The translations under genes were made by a program, and so were the position numbers. Positions 28,028-35,586 of a DNA stretch of 64,000 bases are shown here, piece by piece. Positions within the stretch are counted from its first letter, which is position 1. Each line of letters starts with the position of its first letter. A model generated the notes under the pieces. The model was not told the origin of the DNA and did no database searches. It saw only the letters and a list, made by a program, of their open reading frames with translations. The stretch comes from Halorhabdus sp. CBA1104 (GTDB taxonomy: Archaea > Halobacteriota > Halobacteria > Halobacteriales > Haloarculaceae), in the NCBI RefSeq assembly GCF_009690625.1, contig NZ_CP033878.1, positions 1,984,001 through 2,048,000 on the forward strand, written 5' to 3'.

Positions 28028-28169
28028 ACAACGACACACCGGCTGGCGAGCGAGCGGTTGTCCACCACACGCCGATCGTCCACTTCCCCACAGGGTTGCT
28101 CGCTCGGCACGCCGGTGACGAAACCACCACAAATACTTCCGTTTCGTCCACAATACACGACGAATAACC

Positions 28170-29177
28170 ATGAATTATGTACTAAAACGAACCGGACGCG
28201 CTGTCTTTACCGTCTGGGCCGTCATCACGCTCACGTTCGGGTTGATCCGATTGTTACCCGGTGGCCCAATGCAAGCCCTGCGCGGCTACCTCATGCAGCA
28301 AAATCCGAGCATCTCTCCAGCCGAGTTGCAGGCACGGATCGAGGCATTGACGGCGATCTCTCCGGACGAACCAATCTGGGTACAGTACGGCAATTATCTC
28401 TGGGGGCTCCTCCAAGGTGACTTAGGCCAGTCCGTCTGGCTCAACGAGCCAGTCTCGATGGTCCTTGCCGAGCGAGCGCCGTGGACGCTGTTCATCATGA
28501 CGACTGGGTTGTTCCTGATGTTCGTCATCGGGATCGGACTCGGGGCGTTCATGGCCTACCGGGAAGGGAGCAAATTCGACATCACGACGACGGGCGTTGG
28601 GATCCTCCTGCAGTCAGTCCCGTTCTACGTCGTTGGACTGGTGTTGATCGCGTTCGTCGGCTACCAGTGGGAACTGTTGCCCACCGGAGGCCACTACGCG
28701 TCCGGGGTCACACCTGGATTGAACCTCGAATTCGTCATTAGCTCGATCAAACACGCGACACTCCCGGTCGGCTCACTCGTGTTGACCGGGTTCGGGGGCT
28801 GGGCGCTGAACATGCGGGGCAACAGTATCCGAATCCTCGGAGAAGATTACCTCCGGGTCGCGCGACTCCGGGGACTCTCGGAGGGCCGCATCGCGCTGCG
28901 ATACGTCGGCCGGAACGCGCTGTTGCCGATGTACACGCTGTTGCTCATCTCGATTGGCTACATGTTTGGCGGCTCGGTCATCCTCGAAGAGATCTTCGCG
29001 TATCCGGGGCTGGGCCGGAAGCTGATCCAGTCGATCGGGCGGCGTGACTTCCCTGTGATGATGGGTGCGTTCCTCCTCATCACGATCGCAGTGGTGATCG
29101 GCGTCTTCATCGCCGATCTGACGTACGGTCTTATCGACCCGCGAGCTAGCGGAGGTGCTGAACGTGAGTCGTACTAA
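28170..29177 (+). CDS. ABC transporter permease (DppB/OppB type)
   Basis: Inner-membrane permease, 335 aa, six predicted segments. It has the N-terminal pattern of the family (YVLKRTGRAVFTVWAVITLTFGLIRLLPGGP) and the EAA loop YLRVARLRGLSEGRIALRY. Starts 142 nt after the binding-protein gene. The following permease overlaps its end. Confidence 0.92.
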   Translation: MNYVLKRTGRAVFTVWAVITLTFGLIRLLPGGPMQALRGYLMQQNPSISPAELQARIEALTAISPDEPIWVQYGNYLWGLLQGDLGQSVWLNEPVSMVLAERAPWTLFIMTTGLFLMFVIGIGLGAFMAYREGSKFDITTTGVGILLQSVPFYVVGLVLIAFVGYQWELLPTGGHYASGVTPGLNLEFVISSIKHATLPVGSLVLTGFGGWALNMRGNSIRILGEDYLRVARLRGLSEGRIALRYVGRNALLPMYTLLLISIGYMFGGSVILEEIFAYPGLGRKLIQSIGRRDFPVMMGAFLLITIAVVIGVFIADLTYGLIDPRASGGAERESY

Positions 29178-30198
29178 CGCAGATTCGGAGTATGCATTCG
29201 AAGTAACGGCCGAAAAGACACTGTCACGGCGCGATCGGATCCGCCATCGCGTCGACCAGTTCCTGCTTGCCCCAGCCCGGATCCTCTGGACAGACTGGCG
29301 AGCACGCATCGGACTATTCATCATCGGGCTGTTCCTCTTTCTCTCGTTGATCGCGCCTAGCCTGGTCGCGCGGCCGGAACCACTCGGCCCGCTCCTGGCA
29401 GCACCGTGGCCGTGGGGAACCCTGGAATATCCGCTTGGGACGACCTATCTCGGCGAGAGTGTACTGGCACAGCTCGTCCACGGCGCGCCGAGCATGCTGA
29501 AGATGATCCTCTCCGGGGCCCTGTTCACCGTCGTCGTCGCGACGGTGATCGGGACGACGGCCGGATACAAGGGCGGGACTGTCGATGGCGTCCTGATGAC
29601 GATCTCTGACATCGCCATGACGATCCCCGGCCTGCCCCTGGTTATTATCCTCGCGGCATCGCTGCCGATCGCCGGGAATCCGTACCTCATTGGCATTCTG
29701 CTGTCGATCAACGCGTGGGCGGGACTGGCCCGCTCGCTGCGCTCGCAGGTGCTGACGCTCAGGGAGTCTGAGTACGTCGAGGCCTCACGGATCATGGATA
29801 TCTCGCTGACGCGCATCCTCGGGATCGACATCATTCCGAATCTGATGCCGTACATCGCGATGAACTTCGTCCAGCAGGCCCGCTGGGTGATCTTCAACTC
29901 TGTCGCACTGTACTTCCTCGGCGTGTTGCCCTACAGCAGCACGAACTGGGGAGTGATGATGAACTCGGCATACCAGAAAGCCGGTGCTGTCACGTCACTC
30001 GAGGCGTTCCACTGGCTCGCAGTGCCGATGTTCGCAGTCGTCCTCGTCGCACTCGGCCTGACGTTGCTCGCGCAGTCGGCAGACAGGTTATTCAACCCGC
30101 GCGTGCGTGCGCGCCACGCCGAGACAGTAACCGGGGAAGACGGACCCGAAGAGGACGAAGAAAGTGAACCGACAACCTCCGTAGGAGCGGTTTCATAA
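29164..30198 (+). CDS. ABC transporter permease (DppC/OppC type)
   Basis: Second permease, about 344 aa, with a cytoplasmic N-terminal tail and six segments; EAA loop YVEASRIMDISLTRILGIDIIP. I favour the GTG at 29164 because GGAGG at 29151-29155 lies 8 nt before it; a GTG at 29155 overlaps that site. Either start overlaps the previous gene, so the pair is coupled. Its stop overlaps the next start (TAATG). Confidence 0.9.
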   Translation: MSRTNADSEYAFEVTAEKTLSRRDRIRHRVDQFLLAPARILWTDWRARIGLFIIGLFLFLSLIAPSLVARPEPLGPLLAAPWPWGTLEYPLGTTYLGESVLAQLVHGAPSMLKMILSGALFTVVVATVIGTTAGYKGGTVDGVLMTISDIAMTIPGLPLVIILAASLPIAGNPYLIGILLSINAWAGLARSLRSQVLTLRESEYVEASRIMDISLTRILGIDIIPNLMPYIAMNFVQQARWVIFNSVALYFLGVLPYSSTNWGVMMNSAYQKAGAVTSLEAFHWLAVPMFAVVLVALGLTLLAQSADRLFNPRVRARHAETVTGEDGPEEDEESEPTTSVGAVS

Positions 30199-32426
30199 TG
30201 GCAACGAACGATTCTATCGACACGGTGACGCAGGCGGAACCGATCGGCGGTCAGCAAGACGATATCATGACCGTCCGAGATTTGGTCGTCTCCTACGAGA
30301 CGGGCGAAGGCAAGGCAAACGTCGTCAACGGCGTCGACGTCGATATCCACCGAGGAGAGATCCTCGGTATCGTCGGCGAAAGCGGCAGTGGCAAGTCGAT
30401 GTTCGCCTCGGCACTGCTCGACGCCGTCGAGAAGCCCGGAAAGGTCTCGGGAGACATTACCTATCAACCAGCAGAAGGTGAGGCGATCGACGTCCTCGAC
30501 ATCCCGACCGCACAGCTGAAGTCGCTTCGCTGGGAGGAGATTTCGATGGTCTTCCAGGGGGCACTCAGTTCGTTCAACCCGACGATGACGATCAAGGGCC
30601 ACTTCGAGGAGACGCTCAGAGCCCACGACGTCGGTCAAAACGAAGGCATCGAGCGGGCTAGGGAACTGCTCTCTGACCTGTATCTCGATCCGGATCGGGT
30701 ACTGGATTCGTATCCACACGAACTCAGTGGCGGCATGTCCCAGCGAGCACTGATCGCGCTGAGCATCGTCCTCGAACCGTCAGTGCTAGTCATGGACGAG
30801 CCGACCGGCGCCCTGGACCTGTTGATGCAGCGCTCGATTTTGAGCCTGATCGACGACGTCCAGGAGAAGTACAATCTCTCGATCGTGTTCATCACCCACG
30901 ACCTCCCGCTGGTCGCGGGGCTGGCTGACAGATTGGGTGTCCTGTACGCCTTCGAGATCGTCGAGTTGGGGCCATCAGACGAGATCATCACGGAGCCGGG
31001 CCACCCCTACACCAGATCGCTGTTGAAGGCCGTTCCGAACCTCGATGCGCCACTGGACACGATGCAACCAATCGACGGATCGGCCCCACATCCCTCGAAT
31101 ATCCCGGCAGGTTGTACGTACGCCGACCGGTGTTCGCTCGCGACCGAGGAGTGTCTAGAAGAACACCCGCCCTTCCACGACATCGGGACGGACAACGGCG
31201 GGGCAGCGTCGACGGACGAAGACCACTTCGCGGCGTGTTATCATTGGGAGCGAGCCAGAGCGGAGATGCCACTCGAGATCGACGCCGACGCCTACGAGGG
31301 TACCGTCGATCGGGAACGGCGCCCGACGGCCGACGACGAGACAGTCGTCACTCTCGATGACGTCGAAGTCCACTTCGAGAAAGACCAGAACATCCTCGAT
31401 CTCTTCGAAGAGCCGGACATCGTCCGGGCCGTCGACGGCGTCTCCCTGGAAATTCCAGAAAACGACGTGGTGGCGCTGGTCGGGGAGAGTGGCTGTGGCA
31501 AGACGACGCTTGGCAAGACCGGGATCGCCGCCCAGCGACCAACGGGCGGGACTGTCTCCTATCGGGGTCAGGACATCTGGGCCACCAAAGACGACGGGAT
31601 CGGCGAGATCGACTACAAGGAGATCCGCAAATCCCTCCAGATCATCCACCAGGATCCGGGCGGCGCGTTGAACCCCAACCGGACCGTAATGGCATCTCTC
31701 GCCGCACCGCTAAAGCGGTGGCAACCGGACTTAGAGAGCGAAGACCGACAGGCACGCGTCCTGGGAATGCTCGAGCGGTGTGGGCTCGAACCGGCAGCTG
31801 ATTACGCCAATCGCTATCCACACCAACTGTCGGGTGGCGAACAACAGCGGGTCGCACTGATCCGCGCACTGTTGATGAACCCCGACATGATCTTGGCCGA
31901 CGAGGCCGTCTCGGCGCTCGACGTCTCGCTGCGCGTCGAGATGATGAACCTCATGTTGGAGCTCCAAGAGCAGTTCAATACGTCCTACCTGTTCATCTCT
32001 CACAACCTCTCGAACGCCCGGTATCTCGCCGAGAAATCCGACGGTCGACTCGGCATCATGTATCTGGGCGAGATCGTCGAGATCGGTCCTGCGGGCGAAG
32101 TGCTCGCAGATCCGAAACATCCCTACACGAAAGTCCTGAAGTGGGCAACTGCCTCGGTCGAACCCGACCAGGAGGTTTCGGAGCCGCCGATTCGATCGAT
32201 CGACATCCCCGATCCGGTGAACCCGCCGTCGGGCTGTCGGTTCCACACGCGGTGTCCTGAAGCCCGAGAAGTCTGTAAACACGAGTCTCCGGCCCTCGGT
32301 GGCGACATCGAAGGTGGACGAACCCATTCCGCAAGTTGCTTCCGGGACGACGAAGATCACGAATACTGGGACAGTGAACCGCTCACCGACGAAGACACAA
32401 TGGCTTCCATCGACGAAACGGTATAA
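30198..32426 (+). CDS. Double ABC ATPase (DppD-DppF fusion) of the oligosaccharide/peptide importer
   Basis: A 742-aa polypeptide carrying both nucleotide-binding domains. The first (about 25-370) has Walker A GESGSGKS, signature LSGGMSQR and Walker B VLVMDEPTGALD. The second (about 390-730) has GESGCGKT, LSGGEQQR and MILADEAVSALD. Each ends with the peptide-transporter C-terminal motif containing cysteines (CTYADRCSLATEEC and CRFHTRCPEAREVC), where DppD/DppF bind a [4Fe-4S] cluster in some homologues. Most organisms encode the two ATPases separately. Start overlaps the upstream stop by one base. Confidence 0.92.
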   Translation: MATNDSIDTVTQAEPIGGQQDDIMTVRDLVVSYETGEGKANVVNGVDVDIHRGEILGIVGESGSGKSMFASALLDAVEKPGKVSGDITYQPAEGEAIDVLDIPTAQLKSLRWEEISMVFQGALSSFNPTMTIKGHFEETLRAHDVGQNEGIERARELLSDLYLDPDRVLDSYPHELSGGMSQRALIALSIVLEPSVLVMDEPTGALDLLMQRSILSLIDDVQEKYNLSIVFITHDLPLVAGLADRLGVLYAFEIVELGPSDEIITEPGHPYTRSLLKAVPNLDAPLDTMQPIDGSAPHPSNIPAGCTYADRCSLATEECLEEHPPFHDIGTDNGGAASTDEDHFAACYHWERARAEMPLEIDADAYEGTVDRERRPTADDETVVTLDDVEVHFEKDQNILDLFEEPDIVRAVDGVSLEIPENDVVALVGESGCGKTTLGKTGIAAQRPTGGTVSYRGQDIWATKDDGIGEIDYKEIRKSLQIIHQDPGGALNPNRTVMASLAAPLKRWQPDLESEDRQARVLGMLERCGLEPAADYANRYPHQLSGGEQQRVALIRALLMNPDMILADEAVSALDVSLRVEMMNLMLELQEQFNTSYLFISHNLSNARYLAEKSDGRLGIMYLGEIVEIGPAGEVLADPKHPYTKVLKWATASVEPDQEVSEPPIRSIDIPDPVNPPSGCRFHTRCPEAREVCKHESPALGGDIEGGRTHSASCFRDDEDHEYWDSEPLTDEDTMASIDETV

Positions 32427-32444
32427 CGCCCACATTCGCCTGTC

Positions 32445-33512
32445 ATGAGTCAAGCGAAACAGCGATCACAAATCATCGAGCAACTCGAACGGCTCGACCT
32501 CTCGGATAAGGAGATCGAGACGTATCTGGAGATCCTTGATCTGGGGAAGGGGACTGCGAGTGAGATCGCCGAGAACGCCGATATCTCGCGGCGATACGTC
32601 TACAGTCTCGTCGAAGAGCTCGAAGACCACGGCTTCGTGAAAGTCCACGACTACACCGAACCCCGGATCATCGAAAGTCGACCGCCACAGGAAGTGATCG
32701 ACGAGATCGTCGGCGATCTCGAAGCGGTTGGTGATCTCCTCTCACGGCGATACGACGAGAATCCCGACGAGATGATCACCTTCGACGTGATCAAATCCCG
32801 CCAGACGGCCCTCAAACAGCTTCGAGAAATGATCGGGGACGCCGAAGAAGAGCTGTTCCTCGTCGCCCCGAAGTCCACCTTCGACGAGCTGCGGCCGTCA
32901 CTCTCTGGGGCGATCGATCGGGACGTCTCGATTTACCTGCTGAAAACAGCCGGGAACCGACAAGACCTCAGAGAGAATACCGAACAGTACGAGGGCGCCG
33001 CGACCGTCGTCCGACATTGGGGAGAGCCGACGCCGTTCGTCCTGGCGCGGGACAACCGGGCTGGCATGATCGGTGATCACGACCTCATCGCCGGGTCACG
33101 GCCCGAAGCGGACAGTATCTCGGTCGTCGAGCGACGCCTGACGACCGCCCTGTTCGGTTCGTACGTGAGTGGGTTCTGGCAGATGGGCGAAGAGATATAT
33201 CTGGCTCCGCCGCGGGACCTGCCGCTCACCTACCATCATATCCGCCCGGCAGCCATTCAGGCGATCCTCCACGTCGCCAGAGACCAACCCATCAAGGCCA
33301 CGGCTACTGCCGTGCCGGTCAACGGGACCCGGAAACGAGAGATCACAGGCGATGTCATCGATGTCATCCAGGGCCTCGTCGCCCCCACGACGAACAGTTT
33401 CCCCCTCGAATACGGCCTCAAACTACAGATCGGGGCAGATGAGATCAAAGTGGGTGGCGAAGGGGCGTTCCTCGAGGATTACCGGGCACTTGATATCACC
33501 CTGCACAAGTAA
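32445..33512 (+). CDS. TrmB-family transcriptional regulator of the second importer
   Basis: A 355-aa protein with an N-terminal winged helix (LSDKEIETYLEILDLGKGTASEIAENADISRRYVYSLVEELEDHG) and a C-terminal TrmB-type sugar-binding half. It starts 18 nt after the double ATPase gene, so it is part of the operon and probably controls it in response to a sugar or sugar phosphate. This is the best evidence that the importer carries an oligosaccharide. It is clearly different from the TrmB at 13390-14493. Confidence 0.88.
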   Translation: MSQAKQRSQIIEQLERLDLSDKEIETYLEILDLGKGTASEIAENADISRRYVYSLVEELEDHGFVKVHDYTEPRIIESRPPQEVIDEIVGDLEAVGDLLSRRYDENPDEMITFDVIKSRQTALKQLREMIGDAEEELFLVAPKSTFDELRPSLSGAIDRDVSIYLLKTAGNRQDLRENTEQYEGAATVVRHWGEPTPFVLARDNRAGMIGDHDLIAGSRPEADSISVVERRLTTALFGSYVSGFWQMGEEIYLAPPRDLPLTYHHIRPAAIQAILHVARDQPIKATATAVPVNGTRKREITGDVIDVIQGLVAPTTNSFPLEYGLKLQIGADEIKVGGEGAFLEDYRALDITLHK

Positions 33513-33529
33513 TAGAGTAGCTGCCAGCT

Positions 33530-33736
33530 ATGAGTATGAACACGCTGTGGTCGTTCCTGTTGACGATGGATCTCATCCTGATGACGATGCTCGCACTGGT
33601 GTTCCCAGTGATCGAACCTGGCACGGCCGTCCACGCCATCGCAATCGTGACAGGTATCCTACAGCTCATCATTCTGGCCGGTATCGTCCTCATTCTCCGT
33701 GTCGATTGGGTGCCGTTTTCGGGATCTGAAGCGTAG
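33530..33736 (+). CDS. Small membrane protein after the TrmB gene
   Basis: A 68-aa product with two hydrophobic segments (LLTMDLILMTMLALVFPVI and AIAIVTGILQLIILAGIVLIL). It starts 17 nt after the regulator and is probably the last gene of the importer operon. Not recognised; an accessory to transport or simply a haloarchaeal orphan. Confidence 0.55.
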   Translation: MSMNTLWSFLLTMDLILMTMLALVFPVIEPGTAVHAIAIVTGILQLIILAGIVLILRVDWVPFSGSEA

Positions 33737-33817
33737 CCGACACCCGGCGCTGATTGCTCGAACTCACTTGGTTCTCGAGTCGCACGTGAGTGGTGATCGG
33801 TCAAAACCCGGGGAATG

Positions 33818-33852
33818 TGCGTCACTCACGGATTTGCTCGCGACAGAAGTGC
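33818..33852 (+). repeat. 35-nt direct repeat, copy 1
   Basis: Identical to 34006-34040. The second copy abuts the 3' end of tRNA-Glu. A 188-nt spacing between identical copies next to a tRNA suggests a leftover of integration or tandem duplication. Confidence 0.75.
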
Positions 33853-33917
33853 ACCGTGAGACGAGTGCCGCCCGTCTCCCGTGCCCTCGTTCGCTCGCGA
33901 ACGCTCGCTCACGAGAA

Positions 33918-33931
33918 CTCCGGCAGGGATT
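33918..33931 (-). repeat. Fragment matching the 3' end of tRNA-Glu
   Basis: CTCCGGCAGGGATT equals the complement of the tRNA acceptor and T-arm region at 34040-34053, followed by a degenerate match. It sits between the two 35-nt repeats and looks like a partial tRNA copy. Confidence 0.45.
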
Positions 33932-34005
33932 GAGCCGAGTGAAGACGTCCCGGGGAGCTCACTTCGTTGCAGTTCCGGGACTGTGGCCCCGGTTCAAATG
34001 CTGCA

Positions 34006-34040
34006 TGCGTCACTCACGGATTTGCTCGCGACAGAAGTGC
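34006..34040 (+). repeat. 35-nt direct repeat, copy 2
   Basis: Second copy of the repeat at 33818-33852; its last three bases are inside the tRNA-Glu gene. Confidence 0.75.
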
Positions 34041-34112
34041 TCCGGCAGGGATTTGAACCCTGGTCCTTGCCGTGAGAGGGCAAGATGATTGGCCGGACTA
34101 CACCACCAGAGC
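34038..34112 (-). tRNA. tRNA-Glu (anticodon CUC)
   Basis: A 75-nt cloverleaf on the minus strand. The acceptor stem GCTCTGG pairs with CCGGAGC (one G-U), the discriminator base is A, and the anticodon stem TTGCC/GGCAA encloses loop CTCTCAC giving CUC, which reads GAG. The T-arm holds GGGTTCAAATCCC. CCA is not encoded. No intron is seen. Confidence 0.95.
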
Positions 34113-34189
34113 GCACTCAGACGTTGCGTAGAGACGGGTTTAACGGTTCCGCTTTCACTCGATTACGCTATTCTCTCACAGGGCCACGC

Positions 34190-35506
34190 TCACTGCTCGC
34201 TGTCATCGATATCGTCGAACGGTGATCGAGCGGCCGCAGGCTCGTTGCCCGGCAAACTAATGATGTTCTCTCGGCCGACCCGCAGTTTGGTGATCTCGTC
34301 GTCGTCTTCCATCTCCGAGAGGAGCATACTCACCTTGGACTTCGACCACTCGGTGGCGTCGACGATAGCGGTCTGTCGCATCCGCCCACCATGCTCCTCC
34401 AGAAGATTCACAACCCGATCACGGTCGCTGAGCAACTCGGCCTCGTCGACGCTCGGTTCGGCGGGGGTGGGGGAGTCGGCCACAGTGTCGGCCGGTCGGT
34501 CAGTGTCGTCGGTGGTCGTCCCGCTGGCGCCCGCTTCATCCGGGTCGAAGACGCCATTCAGCCAGGCTGCAACCCCGATCCCGAGGGCGATGAGACCGAG
34601 TGCTGCCAGGACCACCAGGGGACCGAAATCGGGACCCGTGGCCCCGGCGGCGGTCGTCGGCGATTGACCGGTGGTCGTCAGGGCTGGTGTCGCAGTCGGT
34701 GTCGATCCGGTTCCGCCTGGCTCGGTCCCGCCAGCTTGGCGCGTTGTCGTCGTTGGCGTGAGAAGGGCACTGGACGGTTGGAAGACGACGGACGGATGCT
34801 GGTCGGTGAACGTTTGCTCGCCAACCCAAGTGATGGAGTCGCTCTGTGGGATCGTCAATCCGGAGCTGTTGGTCGGTGATGGGGTGGCGCGTTCGAACGC
34901 CAACTCGGGCCCGGCGACGAACCGCAGTCGCTGGTCGGACTGGATGTGGAGGCCGCCCTGGAAGACGTCACTCACGAGGATGTCCTCGCCCTGGCGTGTC
35001 CCGAAGTTCGTCCACGTGAACGACATTTCGACGACGCCACGGTTACCCAGTGGTGTGACGTAGGCATCACGGCTGAAGTTCGTCGCGTTCATCGAGCGCC
35101 CGGTGACGTTCGCCCCAGTCGCCGCGAGCGCTGTTGCTTGATCGACGAACCCAGCATACAGATCCGTCTGGTTGGTCCGGAAATTCGCTGCAAACGCCTC
35201 GAAGTTGTCCCGTTCAGACTCGTTGTCGCCGAATACCCGCGCATACTGGAACGTCCAACGTGCAGCAGTCGTCTGTGAAACCTCGATGCGGAACAAGGTC
35301 TGATCGAAGTCCTCGGCCCCGACCGCCAGCAGCGTCGCCCCACGATCGGGAGCCGCGACGGCAGGTGAGGGGGAAGACGGAGCCGCCTCGTCCAGCTGGT
35401 CACCGGACGAGAAGGCAAGAGGCAGACCGTTTGCAGCTGCGATCGGGGCCCCGACGAGGGCGGCGACCACCAGGACGAACCCGACCGCAGCGACCCGTCG
35501 GGACAT
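34190..35506 (-). CDS. Membrane-anchored helix-turn-helix protein
   Basis: A 438-aa protein with a signal peptide or first membrane helix (residues 1-30), an extracellular beta-rich domain of about 200 residues, a T/G/P-rich stalk, one membrane helix (FGPLVVLAALGLIALGIGVAAWL) and a cytoplasmic winged helix at the C-terminus (DRVVNLLEEHGGRMRQTAIVDATEWSKSKVSMLLSEMEDDDEI). This topology would let an outside signal reach DNA directly. Such one-protein systems are widespread in haloarchaea and little studied. The start at 35506 is set by a TATA element 26 nt upstream; the ATG at 35533 overlaps that element. Confidence 0.75.
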   Translation of the reverse strand: MSRRVAAVGFVLVVAALVGAPIAAANGLPLAFSSGDQLDEAAPSSPSPAVAAPDRGATLLAVGAEDFDQTLFRIEVSQTTAARWTFQYARVFGDNESERDNFEAFAANFRTNQTDLYAGFVDQATALAATGANVTGRSMNATNFSRDAYVTPLGNRGVVEMSFTWTNFGTRQGEDILVSDVFQGGLHIQSDQRLRFVAGPELAFERATPSPTNSSGLTIPQSDSITWVGEQTFTDQHPSVVFQPSSALLTPTTTTRQAGGTEPGGTGSTPTATPALTTTGQSPTTAAGATGPDFGPLVVLAALGLIALGIGVAAWLNGVFDPDEAGASGTTTDDTDRPADTVADSPTPAEPSVDEAELLSDRDRVVNLLEEHGGRMRQTAIVDATEWSKSKVSMLLSEMEDDDEITKLRVGRENIISLPGNEPAAARSPFDDIDDSEQ

Positions 35507-35531
35507 CTGTTCGACTAGTCCGCTCGCCAGC

Positions 35532-35538
35532 ATATAAG
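35532..35538 (-). promoter_or_regulatory. TATA box of the membrane-anchored HTH gene
   Basis: ATATAAG on the plus strand (CTTATAT in gene direction), 26 nt before ATG 35506, the leaderless spacing. It decides between two possible starts. Confidence 0.55.
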
Positions 35539-35586
35539 CGCTGTGACTGGGTTCGTCCCCGCCACGTCGGGTGAATCGGCGACCAA

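Noticed and set aside
33887-33916. Short palindromes such as TTCGCTCGCGAA near the tRNA gene, considered as CRISPR-like repeats
   Set aside because: No regular spacing or array; simple GC-rich motifs common in haloarchaeal gaps.
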